64,000 nt of DNA, taken from the NCBI GenBank assembly GCA_900771975.1, contig CAAGPV010000013.1, forward strand, positions 15,900 to 79,899, written 5' to 3'. The position numbers and the translations under genes were made by a program. The notes below the pieces were generated by a model. It saw only the letters and a program-made list of their open reading frames with translations. It made no database searches and was not told the origin of the DNA. Shown here piece by piece: positions 1 through 8,325 of the stretch. This stretch comes from an uncultured Prevotella sp. (GTDB taxonomy: Bacteria; Bacteroidota; Bacteroidia; Bacteroidales; Bacteroidaceae). Within the stretch, counting starts at the first letter, position 1. The number at the start of each line of letters is the position of its first letter.

Positions 1-2279
1 ATGATGCTCATATCGCGGGCACCCATTAACGAGAACTGCAATGTTCGTGGGATGGGCGTTGCCGAAAGGGTAAGCGTATCCACATTGGTTTTCAGCTGAC
101 GAAGCTTTTCTTTGGTGGAAACACCAAACTTTTGTTCTTCGTCTATGATGAGAAGCCCCAAGTCTTTCCACTTTACAGACTTGCTTATCAGTTTGTGTGT
201 ACCTATCAAAATATCAATTTTTCCGTCTTCCAAGTCTGCCAAAACAGCTTTAGTTTGCTTGGCTGAGCGCGCCCTTGACAGATAATCCACCCTTACCGGC
301 ATCTCCTTTAGCCGCTCACTAAATGTTTGGTAGTGCTGAAAAGCCAACACCGTTGTAGGTACCAAAACCGCTACTTGCTTGGAATCGGCCGCAGCCTTGA
401 ATGCAGCACGTATTGCCACCTCCGTTTTTCCAAAGCCAACATCGCCACATACAAGTCTGTCCATGGGGCGAACACTTTCCATGTCTTGCTTTACCTGTTG
501 GGTTGCCTTGTTCTGATCGGGCGTATCTTCATATAGAAACGAAGCTTCAAGTTCATGTTGCATAAACGTATCGGGGCTAAATGCAAAGCCTTTCTCCCGT
601 CTACGGGTTGCATAAAGCTTAATCAGGTCACGGGCTATATCCTTTATCTTTTTCTTTGTTCGCTCTTTCAAGCGTTCCCAAGCCCCACTTCCTAGTAAAG
701 ACAAACGGGGTTCTTCGCCTCCATCGCTTCGTCGGTATTTGCTAATCTTATAGAGCGAATGGATGCTTACATCGACAATGTCACCATGTTGGTATACCAA
801 CCGTATCACCTCTTGGTAGCTATTGCCCGTAGGAACGCGTACAAGCCCTGCGAATTTGCCTATTCCGAAGTCTACATGAACTATAAAATCGCCTGGCTCC
901 ATCTCCTGAAGCTCTTTCATTGTCAGGGCCATTTTACCAGCACGAGCCTTTTCCGAGCGAAGACTATACTTATGAAAACGATCGAATATTTGGTGGTCTG
1001 TAAAGAAACAAGCATGCAACTGATGGTCAACAAAGCCTTCATGCAACGTCTTTCCAACAGATTCAAAAGGAATATTGGCAGCTACAGAACTGCCGGAAAC
1101 ACCTGGTTGGGCATCAAGGATTTCTCTCAGACGCTTGTGTTGCTTCTCGCTATCGGCCAAGATGTAGAGTTTATATCCTTGAAGAAGATAGTCTTCAAGC
1201 GTCTGAACCAACAGATTGAAATTCTTATGGAACAATGGTTGGGGCGATATATCAAATTTTAACGCTGCATCTGCTGGATGTTGTGAAGAGAAGGAAGCCT
1301 TTGCACCAAATTGAATGCGACGAAAAGCTACCAGTTCTTTAGAAAACTGTAAGCTTGTTACGAGTTGCATCTCACGCTGCATCTCGTGTATGAGCGTCTG
1401 TCGTTCCATTTCCGTCTTGCCTTCCAGACTTTCCGTAACAGCCTGTTTAGAAAATCCCTCTTCGTAAATTCTATCTATTGCATCACAAACAAAAGCAAAA
1501 TCTTTGGCAACAAGTAGGGTTTCAGATGGCAGGAAGCGTAAAAACGACACTTTTTCTTCTCTTATGGTAGCCAATTCCGGCACTATTTCTATGCGCTCAC
1601 ACTTGTTTTTCGACAACTGGCTCTCTATTTCAAAGGTACGGATAGTATCTATATCATCCCCGAAAAAATCTATGCGATAGGGCATATCGCAACTATAAGA
1701 ATAGACGTCAAGGATACTGCCACGAACTGCAAACTGACCCGGCTCGTAAACATAATCGGTTTCCTTAAATCCAAACTCGCGCAAAGTCTTTTCTATTTCA
1801 ACCACATCTATCGTCTCTCCAACTGACAACTGAAGGGTGCGGGCGTCCAATTGCTTCTTGCTTACCACAAGTTCGGCCAATGCCGAAGGCTCTGTCACAA
1901 CAAAAAGCGTGGATTTGACATTTCTTTTGCCATAAGATGACAGACGTGACAACACTTCGGTACGCAATATTTCGTTGCCAGCATCACGCTGTCCATACTT
2001 TACTGCGCGACGATAAGTAGACGGAAAGAAGAGAACTTGTGCTTCTCCCAACACCTGTGTCAGGTCGTGATAGAAGTAGCCGGCCTCATCGGCATCGGGA
2101 AGAACAAACAAAACTGGACAAGAGAGCCTATCAGAGAGTCCAGAAAAGAACAAGGCTGCTGCTGAAGCCAATAGTCCTTCCAGTGAAACGGTTCTTACAG
2201 ACGGTTCATTCAATAAGGGCAACAAAGCCCCGGCTTGGGCAGCCGAGGCATAAAGTCTTTGGATTTCTGTTATGTTCAT
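1..2279 (-). CDS. mfd: Transcription-repair coupling factor Mfd, C-terminal part cut off by the window edge
   Basis: Mfd removes RNA polymerase stalled at DNA lesions and recruits UvrA to the site. The window holds about 759 N-terminal codons of a protein that is usually about 1,100-1,150 residues; the rest lies before position 1. The start MNITEIQRLY at 2279 is followed by the UvrB-like region. A CarD-like RNA polymerase interaction region follows (VDIVSIHSLYKISKYRR), with Walker A GDVGFGKTEV near residue 610 and the DEEQKFGV helicase motif near residue 710, then LSATPIPRTL. It is the last visible gene of a minus-strand run and lies 39 bp after the GT2 gene. The family assignment is secure; helicase motifs IV-VI cannot be seen. 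Confidence 0.97.
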   Translation of the reverse strand, partial: MNITEIQRLYASAAQAGALLPLLNEPSVRTVSLEGLLASAAALFFSGLSDRLSCPVLFVLPDADEAGYFYHDLTQVLGEAQVLFFPSTYRRAVKYGQRDAGNEILRTEVLSRLSSYGKRNVKSTLFVVTEPSALAELVVSKKQLDARTLQLSVGETIDVVEIEKTLREFGFKETDYVYEPGQFAVRGSILDVYSYSCDMPYRIDFFGDDIDTIRTFEIESQLSKNKCERIEIVPELATIREEKVSFLRFLPSETLLVAKDFAFVCDAIDRIYEEGFSKQAVTESLEGKTEMERQTLIHEMQREMQLVTSLQFSKELVAFRRIQFGAKASFSSQHPADAALKFDISPQPLFHKNFNLLVQTLEDYLLQGYKLYILADSEKQHKRLREILDAQPGVSGSSVAANIPFESVGKTLHEGFVDHQLHACFFTDHQIFDRFHKYSLRSEKARAGKMALTMKELQEMEPGDFIVHVDFGIGKFAGLVRVPTGNSYQEVIRLVYQHGDIVDVSIHSLYKISKYRRSDGGEEPRLSLLGSGAWERLKERTKKKIKDIARDLIKLYATRRREKGFAFSPDTFMQHELEASFLYEDTPDQNKATQQVKQDMESVRPMDRLVCGDVGFGKTEVAIRAAFKAAADSKQVAVLVPTTVLAFQHYQTFSERLKEMPVRVDYLSRARSAKQTKAVLADLEDGKIDILIGTHKLISKSVKWKDLGLLIIDEEQKFGVSTKEKLRQLKTNVDTLTLSATPIPRTLQFSLMGARDMSI

Positions 2280-2318
2280 AAGAGTGTTGTCTATCTGCTA
2301 TACCGGAAGAAGAGCGTT

Positions 2319-3062
2319 TTAAATTTTGGGATACTTCCTAAACCAGCCATCCAAGCGCAATCGCATTACGCCAAAGAAGGCTTCACCGAATATACCTCCA
2401 CTCATCTTGCTTGATCCTTCACGACGGTTAACAAATACAACTGGCACTTCTTTTATCTTGAATCCTATCTTGTGGGCCGTATACTTCATTTCTATCTGAA
2501 AAGCATATCCCTTGAAACGAATGGCATCCAAGGGTATCGTTTCCAACACTTTACGGCGGTAACAAACGAAGCCTGCCGTTGTGTCGTGCACACGAAAGCC
2601 CGTAACAAACTGAACATAACGGCTTGCAAAATAGCTCATCAACACTCGTCCTATAGGCCAATTGACGACATTCACTCCGCTAATGTAGCGGGAACCGATA
2701 GCCAAGTCGTTGCCTTCCTCCTTGCAAGCCGCATAAAGACGCGGTAGATCGTTTGGGTTATGGCTGAAATCGGCATCCATTTCAAAGACAAATTCATAGT
2801 GACGGGCCAATGCCCACTTAAAACCTGCTATATAAGCAGTGCCCAAACCCAACTTTCCGCTACGCTCCAACAAAAACAACCGGTCGGAAAAACCGCTCTT
2901 TTGTAAATTCTTCACTATGGTTGCCGTCCCGTCAGGGCTCCCATCATCAATTACAAGAATGTGGAAACACTTGGGCAAAGCAAACACAGCACGAATTATC
3001 TTCTCGATGTTTTCTTTTTCGTTATAGGTCGGGATAATTACTATAGAATCGCTTTCATTCAT
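2319..3062 (-). CDS. Polyprenol-phosphate mannosyltransferase-like GT2 glycosyltransferase
   Basis: This is a family 2 glycosyltransferase of the DPM1 type, which transfers a sugar from a nucleotide donor to polyprenyl phosphate at the inner membrane. Visible motifs are IIPTYNEKENI at the N-terminus, DDGSPDGT, the metal-binding DADFSHNP, and the C-terminal NRREGSSKMSGG typical of this group. It has no C-terminal membrane segments, so it is the short single-domain form (247 residues). I chose MNESDSIV at 3062 because it begins directly before the Rossmann strand; an upstream ATG at 3092 adds ten residues unlike the family. The donor sugar cannot be read from sequence. It lies between plsC and mfd. 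Confidence 0.88.
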   Translation of the reverse strand: MNESDSIVIIPTYNEKENIEKIIRAVFALPKCFHILVIDDGSPDGTATIVKNLQKSGFSDRLFLLERSGKLGLGTAYIAGFKWALARHYEFVFEMDADFSHNPNDLPRLYAACKEEGNDLAIGSRYISGVNVVNWPIGRVLMSYFASRYVQFVTGFRVHDTTAGFVCYRRKVLETIPLDAIRFKGYAFQIEMKYTAHKIGFKIKEVPVVFVNRREGSSKMSGGIFGEAFFGVMRLRLDGWFRKYPKI

Positions 3063-3155
3063 GAATACATTCACTTTAGTCTTATTATGCAAAGGTAATA
3101 ATTTTATAAGACTTAGCTCACTAATAAATAGTTTTTAAGCCTTCTATACCTTCTT

Positions 3156-3914
3156 TTATTGGTCTGAGTTTTCGATAAATCCCTGATATTCGGGAGTTAA
3201 GCCGCTCATTACCTTTTCGTACGCAGCCTTTTGCACTTCCTTTGCAGCTTCTACACCTTTTCCTTTTGGAAAAATCGGCTCGTGGATGGTTAGTTTCAAA
3301 GGATGCCATACCACCCACCCCAAATCTTTCATACGAGGTTTGACATTAAAAGAGCCGTTGATGGTAAGAGGACATACAGGTAACTGCAACTCATCTGCCA
3401 ACATAAAGGCCCCTCTTCGAAAGACACCCATATGCCCCGTAAAGGTTCTTGCGCCCTCAGGAAAGACCACCAACGACATACCTTCCCGCAAAATCTTGCG
3501 TGCCTGGTCGTAAGTCGCCTTTATTTTGCTAGGGCCCGACTTGTCTACAAAGATGTGATGGGCATACGCACAAGCTATTCCCACGCACGGGACTTTGCGT
3601 AGCGAGCGTTTCATCATCCACTTGAAATTTCGGTTTAGGTAGCCATATATCAAGAAAATATCAAAAGCTCCTTGATGATTTGCCACAAAAACATAACTTT
3701 GTCCATCCTTTAAATGTTCCCGTCCTTCTACTTTCACGGGCAGGAACAGAAGTCTTATAGTTAGACGCGACCACCATTTTCCAGGATAATATCCCCAAAA
3801 ATGGCCGTCACCGACAATACATCCCACGACAGTTGTCAAAGAGGTAATGACTGAAGCCAGGATGAAGATTGGCAAACAAACCAAAAGTTGATAGAGACGA
3901 TAGAGGTATTTCAT
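3156..3914 (-). CDS. plsC: 1-acyl-sn-glycerol-3-phosphate acyltransferase (PlsC family)
   Basis: PlsC acylates lysophosphatidic acid to phosphatidic acid in phospholipid synthesis at the inner membrane. The 252-residue protein has an N-terminal membrane segment (about residues 10-32), the catalytic NHX4D motif as NHQGAFD (79-85) and the substrate-binding FPEGART (151-157). Length and motif spacing are normal for the family. The start codon shares one base with the stop of the metallophosphoesterase gene (position 3914), which points to translational coupling. A related lyso-lipid acyltransferase cannot be excluded from motifs alone, but this is the only PlsC-like gene in the window. Confidence 0.93.
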   Translation of the reverse strand: MKYLYRLYQLLVCLPIFILASVITSLTTVVGCIVGDGHFWGYYPGKWWSRLTIRLLFLPVKVEGREHLKDGQSYVFVANHQGAFDIFLIYGYLNRNFKWMMKRSLRKVPCVGIACAYAHHIFVDKSGPSKIKATYDQARKILREGMSLVVFPEGARTFTGHMGVFRRGAFMLADELQLPVCPLTINGSFNVKPRMKDLGWVVWHPLKLTIHEPIFPKGKGVEAAKEVQKAAYEKVMSGLTPEYQGFIENSDQ

Positions 3915-5068
3915 TATTTTTTATGTAGTGTTATAACAGTCACTTCGTTGGGCATATTAAGCCGGAAAGGCATTAATCCACCTAAGCCTGCGGTTACATA
4001 CAGATAACGGCCGTCTTGTTGGTAAAGGCCATAGTCTTCATTATAGATCAACTTGGTGGGTCTAAAGCCGAATAGCTGCATTTGTCCGCCATGAGTATGC
4101 CCGCTAAGGGTGAGTTGAGCATGGGTTTTTGGAAGAATACTTGCCCGCCATGCTTCCGGTTCGTGCTGTAGAAAGATGCAAAAGGCGTTGTCGGGAACAC
4201 CGCGCATTGTTCTGGAAAGATTTGCCTTATAGGGCTTTTCAAAGTTTTCTTCACCCGCTACAAAAATCTTTTCCCCTTGTTCTTTATGTTCTATCGCCAA
4301 CGACTGATTACACAACAATGTTCCAAGTTGCTTTACAGCACGACTCAATTTAACTTTCATTGCTTTTGCTTTGGCCGAATCAACCTTCACATAGCGGTCG
4401 TAATCGTGATTTCCCAACACCATTACCATCGGTGGTAGCCTTTTCAACAAAGGAAGCATCTGTTCAACCTCATGAGGTTGTATATTCTCAATGTCTCCAG
4501 TAAAGACAACTAAATCAGCATGTTGACTGTTAACGCTATCTATTTCCGACTCTAAAATACGTTTGCGCCAACCTCTGAAGGTGCCGACATGGGCATCTGA
4601 AATATGTACAATTTTGAAACCGTCAAAGGATGCCGGCAAGTCAGAAAAGGACAAATCTATCCTCTTTACCTTAACTTTTGAAAATCCAAACGTCAGTCCA
4701 TACAAGTAAGCTATTGTTAAAATCGCTCCCAAAAGAAGTCCGATATAATGTCCCCAGTTGCGATGTGTGTGGGTAACAAACTTCCTTACGCACCAACCAA
4801 CCGCTGAACAAACAACAAAAACAACTTTCGGACCAAACGCCAATCCCACAAGAAACAAATAAACATCTAACCACAACTGGTTGTCTGGGATAAAATTGTC
4901 TATTGAAGCCAAGCAACAAGTGTAGACAACAACCACCAAACAAGGCATCCACCACAATAAACGTTTCCACCAACGCAAACGGTAATGATGGTAAAAGTAA
5001 TGAATGTCAATATACAAATCAGACAAAACAATTACCAACAGTAATGGTATGACAATACGCGCTATCAT
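3914..5068 (-). CDS. Membrane-anchored metallophosphoesterase (YkuE/YaeI-like)
   Basis: The protein is a calcineurin-like phosphoesterase with three or four N-terminal hydrophobic segments (within residues 1-125) followed by the catalytic domain. Metal ligands are visible in DAH (158-160), FTGD (189-192), GNHD (219-222) and the C-terminal GHTHGGQ. This order is typical of membrane metallophosphoesterases related to YaeI and YkuE, some of which act on lipids such as UDP-diacylglucosamine or lipoteichoic acid intermediates. Its place directly before plsC, with one shared base, supports a lipid-related role, but that is inference. The substrate is unknown. The 58 bp before its start separate it from pyrC. 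Confidence 0.88.
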   Translation of the reverse strand: MIARIVIPLLLVIVLSDLYIDIHYFYHHYRLRWWKRLLWWMPCLVVVVYTCCLASIDNFIPDNQLWLDVYLFLVGLAFGPKVVFVVCSAVGWCVRKFVTHTHRNWGHYIGLLLGAILTIAYLYGLTFGFSKVKVKRIDLSFSDLPASFDGFKIVHISDAHVGTFRGWRKRILESEIDSVNSQHADLVVFTGDIENIQPHEVEQMLPLLKRLPPMVMVLGNHDYDRYVKVDSAKAKAMKVKLSRAVKQLGTLLCNQSLAIEHKEQGEKIFVAGEENFEKPYKANLSRTMRGVPDNAFCIFLQHEPEAWRASILPKTHAQLTLSGHTHGGQMQLFGFRPTKLIYNEDYGLYQQDGRYLYVTAGLGGLMPFRLNMPNEVTVITLHKK

Positions 5069-5126
5069 TTATCTCTTGACGGTTTCTATACTTAACTTAT
5101 ATGGCAAAGACACATTTTTCTTATAT

Positions 5127-6464
5127 TTAAGAACGAAAAGCAATAGCTTCACCACGGTTGTCTTCATCAAACACACCTTTATTATATATATGGTGTCCAT
5201 TACAAATAGTATGTTCCACTCTCCATTGAAACTGATGACCGAGCATAGGACTCCATCCGCACTTGCTCTGAATGTCTTTCTTTTCGAGTATCCATGGGGC
5301 ATGGGGCCGGACAATGACAATATCGGCCTTATAACCAGGACGAAGAAAACCTCTTTGTGACACATGAAAGAGCTCTGCCGGATGATGCGACATTAAGGTT
5401 ACCAATTGTTCAATGGGAAGTATTCCCTGGTCAACCAGCTCTAACATCGTAACCAAAGAAAACTGCGCAAAAGGCATTCCGGAGGCAGCCTTCACACATC
5501 CCCCTTGTTTTTGTGAAAGCAAATGAGGAGCATGGTCTGTCCCTATAGTAAATATCCGTCCGTCACAAAGGGCTTTCCGCAAAGCTGTACGGTCTTGTTC
5601 ATTCTTGACTGCTGGGTTGCATTTTATCAACGCCCCCAATGTGGGATAGTCTTTATCCGAGAAATACAGATGGGCTAAGCAAGCTTCCCCAGTGATGCCG
5701 TGCCGTACATCCAACAAGTCCAACTCTTTGGCAGTGGAAATGTGAGCTATATGCAATCGAGTTCCATACTTGTGGGCCAAGCAAACTGCCAAGGCCGAGC
5801 TTTCATAACAAGCCTCCTCACTGCGAATAACAGGATGGTAAACAACAGAAGGGTCTTCACCATAACGCGCCTGAACGTTCTTTAGATTACGGGCTATGAT
5901 GTTTGAGTCTTCACAATGAACCATTAAGGGAATTGACAATTCGGCACACACCCGAAAGATGGTTTCCAAAGACGCTTCATTGTCAACAAGCATATTGCCT
6001 GTTGAGGCTCCCATAAACAGTTTAACTCCCGGTATAAGGTGGAAATCAAGTTGCTTTAAGAGATGAGTATTGTCGTTTGTCGCTCCGAAAAAGAAGCTAT
6101 AATTGACCGAACTGCTCTTTGCAGCACGCTGGAACTTGTCTTTCAGCTGTTCGGGTGTTGTTGTTTGGGGCTTGGTATTAGGCATATCAAAAAAAGAAGT
6201 CACGCCTCCAAAAGCTACTGCACGGCTTTCGCTGGCAATATCGGCTTTATCCTCCATGCCCGGTTCACGGAAATGCACATGTTCGTCTATCACTCCCGGC
6301 AAAACGAAACATCCCGTAGCATCGATTGTTTCATCGCAGATGCCACAGGATGTGTATGTATTATCGTTACTGATTTCAGCTATTCTGTCATCTTCGAGAA
6401 GGATGTTTCCCTTAAAAATTTCACCTTCATTGACGATAACACCCTCTTTTATCAGTGTTCGCAT
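5127..6464 (-). CDS. pyrC: Dihydroorotase, class I
   Basis: Dihydroorotase closes carbamoyl-aspartate to dihydroorotate in de novo pyrimidine synthesis. The 445-residue protein has the metal site HVHFREPG (62-69), VHCED, HIAHIST and GTDHAPH, in the order of the long class I amidohydrolase enzymes (close to allantoinase). I placed the start at MRTLIKEG (6464) and not at 6506, because the longer form would overlap the upstream lipoprotein gene by 35 bp and adds fourteen residues that do not look conserved; the chosen start leaves a 7-bp gap. Allantoinase is the main alternative, but no purine-degradation genes are nearby. Confidence 0.93.
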   Translation of the reverse strand: MRTLIKEGVIVNEGEIFKGNILLEDDRIAEISNDNTYTSCGICDETIDATGCFVLPGVIDEHVHFREPGMEDKADIASESRAVAFGGVTSFFDMPNTKPQTTTPEQLKDKFQRAAKSSSVNYSFFFGATNDNTHLLKQLDFHLIPGVKLFMGASTGNMLVDNEASLETIFRVCAELSIPLMVHCEDSNIIARNLKNVQARYGEDPSVVYHPVIRSEEACYESSALAVCLAHKYGTRLHIAHISTAKELDLLDVRHGITGEACLAHLYFSDKDYPTLGALIKCNPAVKNEQDRTALRKALCDGRIFTIGTDHAPHLLSQKQGGCVKAASGMPFAQFSLVTMLELVDQGILPIEQLVTLMSHHPAELFHVSQRGFLRPGYKADIVIVRPHAPWILEKKDIQSKCGWSPMLGHQFQWRVEHTICNGHHIYNKGVFDEDNRGEAIAFRS

Positions 6465-6471
6465 AACCTGT

Positions 6472-7272
6472 TTACTTGTTTGATGCTGTATCGCCTGCCA
6501 TCTCATTAGGAGTCATCGGAGCAGCAGTTGCACCGTTGCTGAAGTCTGGTTGACTTTCGTTTGTAGCAGGTTGGGAAGCCATTCCGTTCATCATGTCTTG
6601 AAAACGCTTGGCTTCATTGCAGTAGAACTTCACATAGCCATCGTTTTTAAAGGCATTGCTCGCCTTGCTCAACAAGTCTTCCATCCATACATCCATGGTT
6701 GGATATTGGTTTCCTATGGTAAGCAACATAAAGGCACAAGGCCCGACTGCATTGTCATAGTTGTCTGAAATGAAAGTGGTGAACTGCTTGTCTGCCTTTT
6801 GCACCAACTGCCCAAGCCGTACATTAGAACGACTATTGGCCTCGTCTTCAGACAATCCGTTCATTATCATCTGCGAATTGCCACGCGCCAATTCATTATA
6901 TTGGTTTTGAAACTGCGTATAACTACGGAGGAATGTGTTGAGTTTTTCGTTAAGGGGCGTTCCACTTATCACCTCTTGCGTGTTATCTATCCGGATAACG
7001 ATGTCTCCACTCTCCAAAACAACCGGTATCAACAAGTTTTGATCCATGTAAATATTTGCCCACTTCACGCTATCCAACGGCCCGCAAAAAGTGAACTTCC
7101 CATGTACAACGTCACAAGAGTCAACACTTTTCATGTCATCGTTGGCAAAGACTTTCAGGTAAAGCTTTTGTCCGTCGAGCGTAGACAAGTTGGATGTCCC
7201 TTCAATATTGTAGGAATTGGCGCAAGAACTCAGCACCACAACAGACAGTAAGGCGTATAGGATCTTATTCAT
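6472..7272 (-). CDS. DUF4369-domain lipoprotein
   Basis: The N-terminus MNKILYALLSVVVLSSCANS is a lipoprotein signal peptide with the lipobox LSSC, so the mature protein is probably anchored to the inner or outer membrane. Residues about 20-120 look like the DUF4369 domain (a beta-rich stretch with LDGQKLYLKVFANDD and VVHGKFTFCGPL), which in Bacteroidetes often precedes a thioredoxin-like domain. Here there is no CxxC thioredoxin domain; the C-terminal half is helical and ends in a low-complexity tail rich in N, T and P. The function is unknown. It is the first gene of the run leading to pyrC and has its own promoter. Confidence 0.82.
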   Translation of the reverse strand: MNKILYALLSVVVLSSCANSYNIEGTSNLSTLDGQKLYLKVFANDDMKSVDSCDVVHGKFTFCGPLDSVKWANIYMDQNLLIPVVLESGDIVIRIDNTQEVISGTPLNEKLNTFLRSYTQFQNQYNELARGNSQMIMNGLSEDEANSRSNVRLGQLVQKADKQFTTFISDNYDNAVGPCAFMLLTIGNQYPTMDVWMEDLLSKASNAFKNDGYVKFYCNEAKRFQDMMNGMASQPATNESQPDFSNGATAAPMTPNEMAGDTASNK

Positions 7273-7298
7273 ACTACATTTTTACTTGTTCGTATTGA

Positions 7299-7306
7299 CA
7301 AAAGTA
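7299..7306 (-). promoter_or_regulatory. Promoter -7 element for the DUF4369 lipoprotein operon
   Basis: On the minus strand the sequence TACTTTTG fits the Bacteroidetes -7 consensus TAnnTTTG. About 20 bp upstream there is TTTT in place of the -33 TTTG. The start codon is 26 bp downstream. It could drive the whole run from the lipoprotein to mfd. Confidence 0.6.
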
Positions 7307-7354
7307 CAATCTATTATTCATGTAGAAAAATAAATTTATGGTATTTAAAACAAT

Positions 7355-7804
7355 CTATTCGTCTTTTAGCGTTTTTTCAGTTTTTGCCTGTTCTTTCTCC
7401 AATTCCATGGATATGCGGTGCATCGTGTACATTTCCAGCAATGCCCCTATCAGCAACGTCACTACCCAATTGTTTCTAAATAGCTGGATATAAGCGGTAT
7501 AGCCTCCTATTGTTTTCGTCATATAGGGTTCAACTATATGCCATGCCTGCTCCAGCATCAGCGCTCCGGAAAGTACGAAGCACACGTCTGCAATCATCAT
7601 GATGCGGCGCAAGCGGCGTATGGTAATGCTTTTTCCCTCATAGCGCTGAACTATCTGCATAGCAGCAAAGACACTTCCTCCCATTAGGAACACGATGCTT
7701 GAAGCCGTAGGGAAGAGACCAAACACGAAGCAGCCTACTCCTATAACCATAAACACCCCTCCCATCAAAAATAATGCGCTCTGAAGTTTACTCAGTTGTT
7801 TCAT
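7355..7804 (-). CDS. Small integral membrane protein with four predicted helices
   Basis: The 149-residue protein has four hydrophobic segments (about 10-30, 35-52, 67-86 and 108-128) and a charged C-terminal tail (ELEKEQAKTEKTLKDE). I do not recognise a named family beyond conserved membrane proteins of Bacteroidales. It overlaps the end of the FtsB-like gene by 17 bp, so the two are almost certainly co-transcribed and translationally coupled. A role near cell division is only suggested by this neighbour. Confidence 0.75.
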   Translation of the reverse strand: MKQLSKLQSALFLMGGVFMVIGVGCFVFGLFPTASSIVFLMGGSVFAAMQIVQRYEGKSITIRRLRRIMMIADVCFVLSGALMLEQAWHIVEPYMTKTIGGYTAYIQLFRNNWVVTLLIGALLEMYTMHRISMELEKEQAKTEKTLKDE

Positions 7805-8135
7805 TGTCTGAAGAATTATCTGTTACCGGTTTTTCATCATCACTCAAGACAAAGATGTCTTCATCGTCTGTTTTCATAAAATAGCGCTCGCGTGCCACTT
7901 TCTCAATAGCCCGCGGGTTACGCTGCAATTCCTTGAGCGCCCGTGACGCTTCCTCGTGTTGTTGGGTGTATTTGGCAATTTCTTCCTTTTTCTCATCTAT
8001 CTGATAACCCAACTCTATGTACTTCATCAAGCTATTATCAGACAGGAACACCACCAGAAGAACTCCTGTAACAATCACCACATGGTAACGAAATTTCCCC
8101 AATATCAGCCAAATGCTATTTGCTATCTTTCCCAC
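7788..8135 (-). CDS. Septum formation initiator protein, FtsB/DivIC-like
   Basis: This 115-residue protein has a short cytoplasmic start, one membrane segment (about residues 14-32) and then a coiled coil (YQIDEKKEEIAKYTQQHEEASRALKELQ). It continues into the conserved ERYFMKTDDEDIFVL, typical of FtsB/DivIC proteins of the divisome, which join FtsL and FtsQ at the septum. The tail is acidic. It is divergent from dnaX and overlaps the following membrane-protein gene. The FtsB versus DivIC naming is not resolvable here. Confidence 0.87.
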   Translation of the reverse strand: MGKIANSIWLILGKFRYHVVIVTGVLLVVFLSDNSLMKYIELGYQIDEKKEEIAKYTQQHEEASRALKELQRNPRAIEKVARERYFMKTDDEDIFVLSDDEKPVTDNSSDNETTE

Positions 8136-8154
8136 TTTAAAACCGAATTTGCTG

Positions 8155-8162
8155 CAAATATA
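8155..8162 (-). promoter_or_regulatory. Promoter -7 element for the FtsB-like gene
   Basis: The minus strand reads TATATTTG, a fit to TAnnTTTG, 20 bp before the start codon at 8135. No TTTG -33 box is seen at 19-21 bp. The 189-bp gap to dnaX therefore carries divergent promoters. Confidence 0.55.
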
Positions 8163-8296
8163 GGCATTTTCTGTGACTAATCGCTCTATAAGAGCAAAAA
8201 TAATTGAATTTCACCTTTTGCCAAACCCATTTTCAGAATTGGACAAACGCCTTCTTTTTTTATGGCTACAGTTCCCTCGAATTGGACATTTTTTAT

Positions 8297-8304
8297 TACT
8301 TTTG
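8297..8304 (+). promoter_or_regulatory. Promoter -7 element for dnaX
   Basis: TACTTTTG fits the Bacteroidetes -7 consensus and lies 22 bp before the dnaX ATG at 8326. There is no clear -33 TTTG. Its position supports the ATG at 8326 and argues against the in-frame ATG at 8173, which would lie upstream of this promoter. Confidence 0.6.
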
Positions 8305-8325
8305 CAGGAACAATCATTTATCACT